Source of the DNA: Vanilla planifolia
Lineage: Eukaryota; Streptophyta; Magnoliopsida; Asparagales; Orchidaceae
Direction: 5' to 3'
Length of the DNA stretch: 64,000 nucleotides
NCBI GenBank assembly: GCA_023846275.1
Contig: CM043865.1
Coordinates: forward strand, 9,164,068 to 9,228,067
Part shown: in pieces, positions 13,353 to 27,000 of the stretch
Layout: the number at the start of each line of letters is the position of its first letter
Numbering within the stretch: position 1 is the stretch's first letter
Notes under the pieces: model-generated
Databases searched by the model: none
What the model saw: only the letters and a program-made list of their open reading frames with translations
Told to the model about the DNA's origin: nothing
Translations under genes and position numbers: made by a program

Positions 13353-13976
13353 CTGGTATTTTTTATGTTAATCCCATGAATTGTTTGTAGGAGAAGCTTT
13401 GGTTGTGCGAAAGAGCTGCAGCAATAAAAGCTTTGACAAGAATAAAAGAGTAAAGCAAACAGATTCCTGTATTGAAAAGAATAAAGGACTGTGATATTAA
13501 GTTGTCCTCAGGATAAGCCTCAATAATAATGGAACTCCAGCTTTCAGGGATTTTTGGTGCGGTGGCATGGTCCACAGAGTTGGGAGAAGTAATCTCATGC
13601 ACCTATCATATCATAACAACGTCATGGAGAGGCAAGAGGAAATGTACTTTTTCAAAGCTGTCGAAATAGTGCTTTACTAGTCTTTAATAGCAATTTCCTG
13701 GAAGCTGCTTTAAAAGAAGTTCAACTATTGCCAAGCAACTGCATGGAAAAAGAGCACGTTGGGGAAACTTTACTTCTAGAGAAAGGTAGTTGTTGGTCTT
13801 TATTTGTTACTTGTAGAATTTATTTCACTATAGAAAAAAAAAAAAAAGGAAATTTGATAGGCGTTTAAAAAAATGTTTTTTATATTCAAAAAATGTTTTG
13901 AAATATTAAATTTCACAAAATATTTTTAAAAAAATAAATCGGGCAAATAATTTGGTTCTTCTGAGCGGAGCCTAAT
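13353..13976. other. Spacer before the DnaJ-type gene
   Basis: It contains poly(A) at 13833-13846 and an AT-rich stretch at 13860-13940. No gene was recognised. Confidence 0.4.
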
Positions 13977-13995
13977 CTTATCCCTAATCTTATCC
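13977..13995 (-). promoter_or_regulatory. Two I-box motifs in the promoter of the plastid DnaJ-type gene
   Basis: CTTATCC occurs at 13977-13983 and again at 13989-13995, twelve bases apart. On the minus strand these read GGATAAG, the I-box found in promoters of light-regulated nuclear genes for photosynthesis. A CCAATGG motif follows at about 14011. They lie about 75-95 bases before the ATG. This fits the predicted plastid product; function is inferred. Confidence 0.45.
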
Positions 13996-14069
13996 TTGCT
14001 AAATAACATCCAATGGCTAATATAAGATGAAATACCACAGGCCAAAATCGGATTCTGTCATCTCCACAA

Positions 14070-14536
14070 ATGGCTTTCACCACCACTCCCCTCCAGATTC
14101 TCGTTCCCCCCGCCCCCGTGCGATGTTACGCCTTCCCGAACTCGGCGGTGGCGAGGCGGTCTCCCCGGCCAACATTCTTCGGTGGATCCTTCTCCAGGGA
14201 TGTGAGCGTATCAGCCGTTGGGGACGTGTCGGCCGACAGCAACGGGTATCTGTTCGCCGGCGCTGCGGCGGTGGCACTCATTGGGACGGCGTTTCCCATA
14301 TTGTTCTTCCGCAAGGATAAGTAAATGAGATCGCAGTTCGATTGCAGAGCTATTTTGTTACGTAGCAATCTCTGTATTATTCAATTTGTGTGTGCAGATG
14401 TCCAGAATGCGATGGAGCAGGGTTCGTGAGGGAGGCGGGTGCATCACTTCGAGCGAATGCCGCTCGGAAGGACCTCCCTCAGATTGTTTGTCCTCGCTGC
14501 AATGGGCTTGGAAAGCTTGGACAGATCGACAAATGA
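14070..14536 (+). CDS. Small plastid-targeted membrane protein with DnaJ-type zinc-finger motif (two exons)
   Basis: Exon 1 is 14070-14320, with a GT donor at 14321. Exon 2 is 14398-14536, with an AG acceptor at 14396-14397. The 77-base phase-2 intron joins AA to A, keeping a lysine codon, and gives a 129-residue protein. Residues 1-45 look like a chloroplast transit peptide (rich in S, T, R and P, with no acidic residue before D44). Residues 60-80 form one hydrophobic membrane segment. Residues 85-122 contain two CxxCxGxG motifs, CPECDGAG and CPRCNGLG, 22 residues apart. This is half the zinc ligand set of a full DnaJ cysteine-rich domain, enough for one zinc site. The layout (transit peptide, single membrane span, C-terminal CxxCxGxG motifs) recalls thylakoid zinc-finger proteins such as LQY1, but those carry four motifs. 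Function, perhaps thiol or chaperone activity in photosystem assembly, is inference. Confidence 0.85.
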
Positions 14537-14539
14537 ACA

Positions 14540-17500
14540 AAACCGTAGAGCCGATCGTTTTTGTAATACATTTCCATATCGTGATGCTTTATCCTCCTAA
14601 CGCCTGTTGTCTCTCGGACACTTCCTGCAATCAGAGAATTCTCCTTTGCTGCTGTTTTCCTCTTCACGGGCGTGAAAAGCTATATCTAAAAAATATCGAG
14701 AGTTTATCAAATTGTTTTTATATATATATATTTTTGTTTTCTAAAATATCGGATATTTGAATTTTATGATAAAAAAAAGTCATTTAATTAAGAGTTTAAG
14801 AAAGAGATTCACGTAATAGGAAAAATAAAGTTTGGATTATCATGAGTTGATAATGACAAAAAAAAAAAAAAAAAGGAAAAAAAAACAACAAAGAAAAACC
14901 TAAAAATTTCTCTAAAAAAGAGAATTGATCTCATAAAAAACAATTAATTTTTGTCACTCAATTGACTCTTGGAGAATTTATTTATAATTGACTATATGAA
15001 TAATGCATATAAATATCACAACATAGAGGAATTGCAATTATCATATTGACAATAATTTAAATGCATAAGACAAGTGCATGTGTTGCCTTTATTAACATGA
15101 CTATATCATTTATAATTGTTCTTGCACAAAGAATTTGGACTTGAAAGTTATGTATTTGCAAAGTTGATCTCAAATAACTAAATATTGTGAATTTGGCATT
15201 TAATAGCTTGAGTTATAGAGGTTTTAAGTATTTAATATTGATGAATGTCATTAGGCTATACTTTAACTTAATAACAAAAATTTAGTCTTTGATTTTTTCA
15301 TCTTTATTAGGTTTATAAACTTTTCACATTATTATTTATATTATAATAAAAAGTAATCTATAATGTTTTTTTTAAAAACATTAATTAGTGGGGGAAATAA
15401 TATGTAATTTCTTGAAATTTGAAAATATAATCACATATTTAATATGATAATGTATCATCCTTCTTAAATCAAGATGGGTATGACTTAAAGTACTTATTAA
15501 CTTATTTTACTTTTGGAGTAAAAACAAATATTTGATAAGAGTTGATTAAATATTATGCTAAGCATTTTGGATAGGTTTTTCATGAAATTGGTTGAATATC
15601 TTAAACATAAGAGGGTTGATATTAGAATTGAGGATGTTTTGAAAAATAAAATGGTGATTATGCATGATCTATAACTAATGTTGAAAGTTGCAAAAGAGGG
15701 TTTGTTATCTAATGCCCTTGGAAAGCTGTCTCAACTTCTAAAAGAATAATCTTCTTCCCTATCTAATTGGGACAAGAGTAGCTATATAGAAGTGACATCT
15801 TATAAGACAAACATTGTTAAGAATGTAGCCAACATGTCTTTAGATTTCAATGACATTTTTTCTTTATCATTTTCTTTGATATTGGTGGCAAGAGGGAGAA
15901 CATCCCTTTGATTACTTCAAAAGAGGATAAATACCTTCCAATATAGCAATCATATAAGCCTTCAAAATGCCAATATATTACAAGAAGAAAAAGAGAAGGG
16001 GAAGAAGTTTAGATGCTTCCCATAAAGCTGAATTGGTGGCTAATATATCCCACACTAAGAAAGACATAAGGATTAATATGATGGACGGTCAACTTGTGAT
16101 AGAAGGCATTTAAGCCCCTCGAGAGGCTTCTAGCTACAACAAGGGGAGGTGAATTTGATATTAGATAATGATAATTACACATTATGTGTGTTGATTGTAC
16201 CAATAATAGATTTTTTGAATCTTATATTATCATTTGTGATGTTCTAAAAAACACATTGAAACAAGACCTCAAGGAGTTTCCTCAAGTGGCTCGAGACTTA
16301 AAGATTATCAATATTACTTGGTTTCTTACAAGCTTCTAAATGTACACTTACAAAAATTAAAAGGTCATGTGAGTCTAGTATGATGAGAACTCACATTTAA
16401 GAGATTCTAAGAAGAGTTTGGAGAAATAAATTATTTTTTGTTAAAAGAAGGTTGTGCTATTTGAGGCTAAAGTAGACCAATTGAGGGGGCAATATGGTGC
16501 CATCCCATACACCTAGTTCAAAGAAATCAAATGGGAGCAACTAATCCTAACTCAAAGAAGATTGCAAAGGAGATGAGCAAATCCATCTTTTTAATAGGCT
16601 AATAAAGGTTTGTTATTGAGGGTAGGATAGACTATATCAAAATGAAAATTAAGTTGATCTAATAGATCATATTTATATTTTATTTAATTTATGAAAATTT
16701 TATTTTATTATGGGTTATAATGGGTCACAAATATAAAATATCTATTTTAATATCTTAAAAGTGAGGACATATAATTTAATAAATACAAATAAAAAGATAT
16801 AAAAAATTATAATATTAGAGAATTATTAATGATGATAAAAAGGAAAGAATAATTAAAAGTAATTAAATAATTATGATTTTGATTAAAAAAATAATCGATA
16901 GAATAATAAAAAATTTCTAAAAAATGATCATACAATACAAATTATAATAGATTATATAGTATGATATACACAAGAGTGAGAAAACAGCTTATCAAAGAAC
17001 TTTACCTAATACGATATAGAACATCGTGCAATATGATAAAATAATAAGAGAAAATTATATGGAATTATATGGTATGATAATGACCATCATAGCTATACGA
17101 TGTTATGATAAATGGTTGAATTGCCTATATATATTAGATTAGTCTGACAGGTTAAGAAATAAGTAATTTAAATGTATAATATAATAAAGGTGTAGCTTAT
17201 AGTAATATCAAGTAACAAAAATTAAGTTATGGAGTAATATAAATAAGTTCATAAGATAAGATAATGTAAATAAATTTAGTAATAAAATCATATTAGCATG
17301 ATAGAGTATAAGTAGTACATTAGTGCTATAGGATGGATGAATCACATAGGTTAAGTAAAGAAGGATTGTAATATATAGTGCAAGCAAAGGATAACATACA
17401 AAATGATCAAATAAAATAGAGAATAAACTTATAAAAAATGTTAATAAAAAAATAAGATAAGGATCATACAAGGATGACTAGTCTATCATATAAGATTATT

Positions 17501-19600
17501 AATACATAAAAACAAATGATTGATATAAATAATATAATATTATATAATATGAAAATAAATAATATACAAATATGATCAGTTGAGAAAAAAAAAATTAACC
17601 AAACTTAATGGCTTAAGTAATAGACAGACAAATTGTATAATATAATAAACATTAATGTATAAGTATAATCACTTAAAAATGTAGTGCACAAGAATCTTTA
17701 AAATATATTGTAAGGAGATTTATTATATAATATGATAAGGATAATTATATAAGTGTGAGGTTGGGTGAATCCTAAGCTGAGTAAAAATTGATTATGTATA
17801 TGAGTAGTAGATTGTATCAATATGATTTGTATTAATAAGTATAGATAATATGAGATTTAATTAAACATATAATATAAATATAAGTATCATATAAGTGCAA
17901 TCAAATCAAATATAGTAATGTATGAGAAAAATCATTCATATAACATAAGATGAAAATGAGTATCATATGTGTACGATAATGATATTGTAATAGTACTATA
18001 TAAAGAACTTAAGATAGGTTTAGGTTAAGTTAAAAATGATACAATAAATAATTAATTATCACATATGTATGATTAGTAGAATTTAAAATGAATTTAAAAC
18101 CCAAAAGATGAATAATTAGATTTATGTTGTAGGAGAGATCAATTGATAAGATACCATCATAATTAAGTTAGAAAGAAAGCAAAGAGTCACTATATTAAAG
18201 AACTATGGTCATTTAAAGAAGTTGAACTATTAGTAGTATGAATATATTTCTTAATAGATATGAAAGAGTCACTATACTTAGAAAAACTTTTAGTGAAATT
18301 AAAAAGTTCAATACTGAGCCAAAGCTAATAAGAGTAAAAGTGAAAATGCATCCAAGTGATTTAAAAAAGAAACTATATTGGTTTGTCTATGATCAAATAT
18401 AATCTAAGAAGTTCAAAGAAGGATTATAAAAAGATCAAAGCCTTGGTATGACCACTAAAAAAGAAAAATAAAATATAGGTAAAACTTATACATAATATAT
18501 TTGATTTGATATATTATGTAATACTACATTAAAAGTCTCAAATAATATATAAAATATTAATTAAAAGATGTTTGTTATATATCATTTGTAATAACATGTT
18601 TCAATTATGATTTGATATATGATTTATTAAAGAATGATGACATTATGTTATTTTAATGATATGCTAAATATTTATCATTCTATGTGTTAAAAAATAAAAA
18701 GATGTTTAACAAAATATAGATATAATTAAATTAGAAAAAATATAACAAAATTATGTAATATAAGAAGTATCAATGATTATTTATAAAGGCCAATGTACTA
18801 TTCAAAATAATATGTATTTAAAAGTAAGTATTTTATTATCTAAAATAACATGCTTTTGAAAGTAACTTTATTATCCAAAATAACATGTCTTCTAACATGT
18901 CTCTAGAAGTATTGCTAAAGTGATATCATTAGGTTTTTTAAAATAAAATATTCAAGATATATAAATAATTAAAAAGGTTTAAAAAAATTTATATGATTTC
19001 TTAAAGATAAAATTAGGTTTCAAATTAATCCAAAGATAAAAAATAACATATTTTTTTACTAATTTATATTATTATTAATATAAATCATATATATAATTGT
19101 TCAAAGATTATTTGTTTTATATTATATTATATGTTTTTACTATTGAGATAATATCAATTTTGGCCAATACTTTTAAGTTCAAAATAGAATTATCATATAA
19201 TGCTATTGAGATGAAATGAGAATTAAAAAAATATTATTACATGGTGATTACTATGTTTATTACACTCGAGTAATATAAAAATATGTAAAAGATTTGTTAT
19301 CTATTGCTTTTAAAAGGAAATGTGAAAAATATAATGTTTTCATGAGTTGTGTATATCACTTTTGCAAAGTTTTTAAATGTTTTCCTTAATAGAATTTGTA
19401 TCACTTTCACAGCTTAATAGAAACATTATCATGTTTCTACTTTTGCTATTATTATTCCAAAATAAAGATTTATTGATGAGGGTTTGGGGCAAGAACATGT
19501 CACAAACAAATCAATTATCTAATATAATGATATCATATTATTTAATATTATTGAGGTTCAACTTCAAAAAATGGACTTTCTAGTTTTTAAAAAAATCATA
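14540..19600. other. AT-rich spacer with old repeat debris
   Basis: No gene was recognised. Poly(A) of about 19 bases lies at 14859-14877. From about 16900 to 18250, words like TATAATATGATA and 'AAGTGTGAGGTTG' recur at irregular spacing, suggesting a degenerate repeat array or AT-rich untranslated part of a retroelement. At about 16480 an AATTGAGGGGGCAATATGG tract looks like a retrotransposon polypurine tract, but no LTR border could be confirmed. Confidence 0.35.
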
Positions 19601-22600
19601 TTATATAATAGATATAATTGTAGTACATGCACACATTAGTGTCATAAGTTAAACTTTTACTTTGATCTAAGTGAAACATAAAAGTAATTATATCGCATGA
19701 TAAGTGCAACTATACTATATGAAGTGCTATGACTTTAGCACTAAGCACAATTGAGCTGTCTTGTCATTCATTATAGAAGCACATATGAACTAATCATATA
19801 ATATGATATGTTACGTTTACTATATTATATGAATAATTTTGCATAAACTTATGATTTTGTTTTCTATGAATATTAACAATGACATTCTAATGGAAACTAA
19901 ATTTCAATCACTATTAAGCCATATATATATTTATAATAATATATGCCTAAGTGATGAGATGTGTTAAAAATTTGTTATGAATAGCTTTCGTCAAATAAAC
20001 CCAATTCTTTATTATTTTTCTATACCTTAGCTATATTATTATACATTTATAAGCCAATACCAATATAAGAAGTTAATATAAAAATTTCTTAAAGTATGCT
20101 CAAGCTTTGTGTTTTCTTGGTGATAATTATAATTTACACCAAATGCCATTATGAATCCTCGAGTTAGGACCATATTTTTTCAATTGGTTCACCAATTTAA
20201 TATTAAAATTTATGATCTAAAAATACTTAAAAAATATTAATAATATAATAAAAAAATTATGTTATCATTGAACTAATGGTTTAATAATCTTTCTTGTGAT
20301 GATAATAAAATTATTAAATAATACCAAAATAAAAAGTTATATGAGTACATAAATTCTTTCCCTAAATTTATATTCTCCCATAATGTATGATCTTTAAAAA
20401 AAATATTAAATAAAGATAGAGATGCTTGAAATATTTTTCATTTCACACTTCTTTTTCCCTTTTTTGTTATGTATTAAATGATAAAACTATGTCTTAAATA
20501 AGATTAAAATTCTTTAACAAACATTTCTTGTAAGAGATTCAACAAATAAAGGACCATGGTTTCAAAAACAATACATTTGTCTGAGTTAAACAAAACATAA
20601 TGTGTTATTAAGCCACTGATAGAATTTATAGATAATACCACTTGTGTTTCTCCTCTTATCTCCATGCATATATGAATTTAGCAAAATAATTAAACATACT
20701 AAGAAAAATATTAAATCTACTCAACATGCTTCTTAATGGATTTCTCTCCTTTTATGATGGAATAAGGAAAGCATGCACACAAGTATTAACAATTTAAAAT
20801 TTTTAATTTTGAACCCAAATGGATTTGGGTCCAACAAAGTGATTTAATTTTTCTTAGATATATTATGATTATTCTTTTTTAACACAAAAAGAAGTAGGAT
20901 ATTTAGAATAAATGTTCGATCTAATTTTATAATCTTTAGAAATTTATTCCTTCCTCAAATAATAATTACAAGTAGAAGATGATATAGAAGAATTTTTGGC
21001 ATGCATAGATCTACAATTTTTAAATGAATGTTCTTATGCATTTGATGAGATGTATAAAACTTTGAATACAACTTCTTAAATTGACAAGAAATGATTTTAT
21101 CATTTACATTCAAATTAATAGTTTTGGAAAGTTCATCTTTAATTTGATGTAAAGGATAAAAATATCTTGAAATCTTTTCATTTAAATCTTCATATAAGCT
21201 AAGATATTCATTATGTTTTTTTTCAAATTCTTATATTTGTTAGAAAATACTTTAAAAGTATCAATTAATTCAATCAAATTAGTCTCTAATTCTTTATAGG
21301 AGAGTCAACTTATATCATTATCTTCACTCTTAGACGAGTTATGATGATGTACCATGAAGCATTTAATTTCTCCTTGATCAATTTTGTCATTAGTTGATGA
21401 TAACTCTTGTTTTGCTAAAAGACAAATCAAAACTTTCTTTTCATCTTTTCTCTCCAAATTGCTTTAAAGGAGGTTATAGATTCCTTTGAATCACTCTATG
21501 TGGCCATCATGGTCTTCTTCTTTTTCTTCTTATCCTTTTTGAAGTTATTTTTCTTCATGTTTCTTCTTTTCTTTATCATCTTGGGACAATTAGGGTAATA
21601 ATGTCATAACTCATGACATTCATAGTAGTGTGCCTTAACTTTCTTTCTTTTTCAATGATGATCTTTAAAGAAAAATATTTCTCTATGATTTACTAATTAA
21701 TCATTAACTTATTCTCTATCTTTGAACCCTTTTTCATAAACATTTGTAAGCACTTTGATAACTCTAAATAGTTTCCAATGACAAAATAAAAATTTCTTAA
21801 AATTTAATCAAACTAATTGCTACTCATAAACTCTAACTTGATCGTATCATTCAATCTAAGGATTTTATCGTGTCATGTTCACCGATGAACTGATCATCCA
21901 ACCCATTAAACTATCTAATTATCACATTTCTCTTATTAATTAAGGATTTTATTACATGATATAATAACATCATACTAACTGAATGATGTGTTTAGAATAA
22001 GCTTCTTCGTGTGTATTGACTTGATTATATTATTTGATATAATAATACAATATTATTTGATATAATAATAAAATATTGTACTATATTCTTTAGTTCATCT
22101 TTAGGCTCTCTATATTGAAAAGGATTGTAATATAATATACATATAATCGTATTGTACACTACATAAATTTGTATAATGTTAATATATTTATATTGTAACT
22201 TAAACTTTTCTTTCAATCAAGGTAGAAATACTAAGACAATTATACTATGCGTTACATGAGATTATACTATATGATGTGTTACAACTTTAACATGAAGTAT
22301 AATTGGACTGTCACATCTCCTATTCATACAATCAAAAGTGAATTGATCATGTTATGCCATCAATTTTTTTTTTATCTTATCTACATTCTTTCTTTCATTC
22401 TCAAGGCCATCTTTTAGCCTTTAATAAGCCAATGATACTATCATTCCTTAAAAAGTCTTAGGGCACTCTTATATTGCCAAAGCAATGTAAATCATTCTTT
22501 AACCACTAAGCAACTATAGTCTTTTTTGCCATCATATTAGGGATTTTCATGTAAAATTTGATATTTTTTTCTCTTTTGTTTTCTCTTTCTCTCTCGTCAT
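19600..22600 (-). mobile_element. Decayed Ty1/copia-type element with flanking LTR-like sequence
   Basis: Two diverged, related stretches lie at about 19600-19860 and 22000-22360. Shared words include ATATGAAGTG / ATATGATGTG and CAATTGAGCTGTC / AATTGGACTGTC. They flank a minus-strand gag fragment (listed separately). This is the expected order for a minus-strand copia element with a much reduced internal region. No reverse transcriptase or integrase motif was recognised, and borders are approximate. Confidence 0.35.
21190..21660 (-). pseudogene. Copia-type gag fragment with damaged zinc knuckle
   Basis: On the minus strand, about 21640-21570 encodes KVKAHYYECHEL-stop-HYYPNCPK. This aligns to the CCHC knuckle CYEC-x4-H-x4-C of plant copia gag proteins. 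The first cysteine is changed to tyrosine and a stop interrupts it. A lysine-rich stretch and an acidic/serine tail follow, as in these gags. The copy is dead. Confidence 0.55.
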
Positions 22601-22863
22601 TCTATGCTTAGCTTATATTACTTAGATTGCTATTAATTCTTTGTTTAATCTTGCATCCCATCACAAACTAATATTAAAAAGATATGATTTTGAACATCAA
22701 TAGTTGCGTTGTTCTTTTTTGTACTAATTCAACAATTGATGTAAACTTATTTTGCTTTGACGATTGCAATAAAACATTGATAAATTTAATGAACTTAGAA
22801 TACATAATTTGGCTATAGAGACATTTGATACATTATTATTGGAATATGATATTAGAAGTAAAT

Positions 22864-23803
22864 AGATTTAAGGACAAATTTTTTTTAAATTTAACAAGAA
22901 AATAAAATAAATTGTTAAAGTTAAGAATAACTTATAAGTTTTGCTGTGTTTGATCTCACATTAGAGCCTAAAATTATCATTTTTTCAACCAAGGCATCAA
23001 TAATTCAAAGCAATAATATAAAATCTTTGTTCTTAATCCTTTGTTAGAGTGTTCTATTTTTAAAAAACAATGAAATTGTAACACAATTAAATTAATGAAA
23101 CTAGGATGTATACTTTGATTTTAGAGATATTTGATATATTGTTATTGAAATATGATATTAAAAGTAAATGGATTTATTTATTAGATGGCATCATAGGCCT
23201 TTTATGTTCTACCTATTTTGCTCATAATTTGTCTTGTATGTAGACTCTATTATGACATCTATGAGTTAACATTACAAAATTTATAGTACGACATGCTTCT
23301 CTATTATACAATAATTACCTTTGACAATTTTGAACTTTATCAAATGAGCATAGAGAACAATCTGATCTTAACAACAATCTTTTATGCAATTTACTAATAA
23401 TTATTAGTGAATCTTTACTTAAAGTTGTACATATGGTAAAGGGAAAAGCTGATCTGATCACCATAAACCTACATTTATTGTAGCTCTTTAACTTATTTCC
23501 TTCACAATTGGGACTCTTTAGGTTGCATGGTTTCAAATATAATTACTGTGTTGGTATCTATCTCTCAAATATAATAAATCTTCAATGTTAAAAATCTTTT
23601 AAAATATAATAAAATCTTTTTTCATTTTAAAAAATAGATTTAAGGATAAATTATTTAAAAATTTTATAATAAAAAAGTATAATATTAAAACAAAAAATAA
23701 TTAAAAATTTGTTATGATAAAATATCACATAAGATTCTAAAATTTTTATTTTTTTACCAAGGTATTGTACTAATTCAAAGGAACAGTGCAGAATCATTAT
23801 GCA
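22864..23803 (+). repeat. Diverged direct repeat in front of the RRG-like gene
   Basis: The segment at 22864-23030 (GATTTAAGGACAAATTTT ... CAACCAAGGCATC ... AATTCAAAGCAA) recurs at 23637-23803 (GATTTAAGGATAAATTAT ... TACCAAGGTATTG ... AATTCAAAGGAACAG). Two further related pieces are at about 22760-22870 and 23070-23180 (TTTGATACATTATTATTGGAATATGA / TTTGATATATTGTTATTGAAATATGA, aligned in parts). The proximal promoter of the RRG-like gene may therefore derive from a local duplication. Confidence 0.5.
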
Positions 23804-23854
23804 TGGCTCTCGGTGTAATTTCATGCCCATCTCTGCTTCTATCGCTGCAGCAAG

Positions 23855-23980
23855 CGCTTCTCTTTCTCTCTCCCACACCCTCTCTCCTCTCTCTCTCTAC
23901 CACTCGCCCCCCCGCCTCCCTCTCTCTCTCCTTCCCTTCCTCTCTCGCTCTCTCTCTCTTCCCCTCCCTCCCTCACTCCT
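23855..23980 (+). repeat. CT-rich tract in the 5' UTR or promoter of the RRG-like gene
   Basis: About 125 bases are almost entirely C and T on the plus strand (CTCTCTCTC and CCCTCC words), ending about 60 bases before the ATG. Pyrimidine-rich leaders with CT repeats are common in plant core promoters and 5' UTRs. Short frames here (L-, S- and P-rich) are not genes. Confidence 0.8.
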
Positions 23981-24038
23981 GTGATTGAAATCTTGTCGAT
24001 GTGGTAGTGATTCTTTTTCCGAGTGTTATCCCGAGGAA

Positions 24039-27000
24039 ATGTGGCGGCCCCGCTCTCTGGAAAAGCATCTCAAGGCGATGTTGTCATCGTCCCGCTCTTC
24101 TCCCATCTTTCTTCCTGCCCCGATCAAAGCTCGCTTCTTTCAATCCTCATGTCGTCCTTCCTTCTCTTCTGTCTCTCGCAGCCGACGTATTCCAGTAGTT
24201 GCCTTCTCACTCCTCCTTTCTACGCAACATTTTCGACCTCTTCATTATCGCAGTCTCTTCTTTTCCTTCGCCATTGATCCAGCGCAGTACTTTTCGTCTC
24301 TCTCTCCAAGCCAAGAATTGGATTCGAAGGATTCCCAGCAGTCGCATCAGCACTCGTCATCCGAGGGAGAGAGCTGCGATGAGCACCTCCTTGAAGTTCA
24401 GCAGGCCAAGCAGGGCAGGTTTATCCCCGTCAAGGCGTACTTCTTATGCACCAGGTCTTCCTTTTGATCTCTCCTTACTCTGCTCATTCTTGACTTTTTT
24501 CAATCTGATTTGTATTTTGGGGGCGATTGACAGTATCGATTTGAGGAGTTTACAGGCGCAGAATGCATTCAATGTGATACCCCCGAGTTCAAGAGCCACT
24601 AATTATGTGGTGCTTCGGTACTATGATGTCAGGGGCGATCAGGTAATCGAGTTCCTATTAATTTATATTATGTGAATGTCTTCTTTGTCACTCGATGGAA
24701 GAATTTGAAGGGAACAAACTGTTTTGGTTCATATTTTTGTCCTTCCAACTGCGTGTACCATCTTCTATTGTTTATCTGAGTGATCATCTGTAATCTCTTG
24801 CTAAATGAAGTATCACAGTGCATTCTACAAAAATTTTCTGTTGTTTGAGTTGATTTCATAGAAGCTACTATCTTCTGGAGGAGTTCTAGTGTAGGCATGT
24901 TAGTCATGCTGATTACTCTGACAGATGACAGTCTTCAATCATGCGCTCTTGTTATTTGATTGATTTTAGCTTCGGATTCTTTGAATTAGTGTTAGTGGCA
25001 TATATTTCAGTTTTTGGTTCAATTTCTTAAATCACTCTCCATGTGTGTTCATGTGTTTTCCTTTTTCAGTGAGAGGATGCTTTTGTTTTAGAAAGGATCA
25101 TTTCAAAACCAGAACTGTTTTCATTGTTTATTCCATGCTTGGAATAGCAGTAATAATCTTTTAATTTTGGTTCTTTTGTATTAGTGCCCTTATATGTAAT
25201 TGAGAAGCAATTATGTTTTTTTCTCATTTGTTAATGATATTGTGGTTATTAGAGCAAAAATTTTGTTGTTACAGCGAAATAGTGCAATAAATATTGTTTT
25301 TCTTGATATGACCACAGAGATTGCTATCCCAAACTTACTCATAATTGGTTGATCTAGGATGATCTTATAGGAGAAGTAGCTAAAACCATGAAGTCTATCA
25401 TGTTCATCACTGAATCATTAGAGTTTTTCAATGTTTAGGGGCAGCTTGATGGTCCCTTATGGTATGTTTGCATCCCTTGAGAAGCTAATTAAGAATTCGA
25501 TGGAAGGAAGAAGACTTTGACTGATACTCATATTGTTTAAGGCATCAAGAAATAAAAGATCCATAGATCTGTCAGTGTCAATGAGCATCTGATGAACTTT
25601 GATGTTTGTGATCAATGCAAAGATTGCTATAATGTCATCATAAGGATGGCTAAGGCGAGTTCGACCTTTTGGGCCAAAAGTTTTTGAAGTTTTATTGGAC
25701 TGCCATTTGATTACATTAGGCTCTAGTGATTTCTCAAGGGACTTTAGGTTATGCTTTTTCAAATAAGCTTGATTTCCTCTAAAATAATGCATAGACCTTA
25801 ACCAAAGTTTTGCCTATGTTTAAAACATTAAAGCTAATACTTGGCCTTCTTGAGTAGTTTGGTGTTTGGTTTCTTGAGCTTCTCCATCCAGAGAGCAACA
25901 ATAGACTTAGGCTTCTTAGTTTGATACTTTTAGAGGTGTTATTTCAGTAGCTTTTCAACCAAGGACTTGAGAACTCTACATTAAAAAATGGTATGTTCGT
26001 GATGTTTATGTAATTTGAAGCTGGATTTGACTTGTTTGTTTCCTAAAGAAGGCCTTAGCATTTATTATAGGCCTTTCTTGATTATAGTGACCTCTTTGAG
26101 GATTCAAGAGACACTCAAGATGAGCAACTTGAGGATCTCAAGGTGGTGCCTACCTCAGCCATTTTTTTGAGGGACATGGAAAAACTTTTGTTGCTTGGAA
26201 GTTGGGCTCATTGTGCTTAAAAGGTAATGCTACCTTTCTTCTTGAGCCACCAGTCAAAGCGGCAAAGAACTTTTCTTTATCAAAGTTTTTTAAAGTCATC
26301 TTGGAGGGAAGCAATGAAAGACATTTGAAAGTGATCAGGTCATAATGACATGATATGGTTGCTCTAGTTAGGCAAAAATCCTTGTGATCAACCTCTTTAA
26401 GAGTGCTTTTTAAAATGCTTGAGAAAAATGTGGAGAGACTTGCTCTCAAGTTGGCTTAGGTCAAGAACTGATTTATAGACGTTCTTGGGTCTTATAGAAC
26501 TAGCAAAAGTTGAAATAAGCATTCTTTTGAACTAATTGAAAGATGACATGGATTTGAGAGGTAATTTCTAGAAGAAAAATATTTGAGTAGAGAAAAGTTT
26601 GTATCTATTATATCTACTAACAACATGTAGGCTTGTCACTTTTTTGAATTCTCTAAGAAAAAAATGAGGAATTAGAATTGCCATTAAAGAAAATAGAGGG
26701 AGATAATTGTAGTTTATGTGATTTAGTGGAAATAATTTCTTTAAAGAGAGGAGATCTCTTTCATGATATGCAGGTTATACTCATATGTCGACAAAAAGTG
26801 AGACTCTTCATTAGAGTTGTAGGGAAGTTCTATGGGAGCAAAATAGGGCAAAGTGAAAGGAGGATGGCTTGATGGATGAGGTGGCGGAGCTTTGAATCCT
26901 GGCTAGACTAATAAAAGGAAAAAAGCAGGATTTGAGTTATGAAGTATGGAACAATAGGGCGTCGGGGGCATACACGTTGAAGGAAGTTTGGAAGGACAAG

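Noticed and set aside
23799-23988. Two overlapping 61-codon frames rich in L, S and P
   Set aside because: They lie in the CT-rich leader of the RRG-like gene and have low-complexity composition.
25457-25792. 111-codon minus-strand frame considered as a host gene
   Set aside because: It matches gypsy protease sequence with a broken active site, not a host protein.
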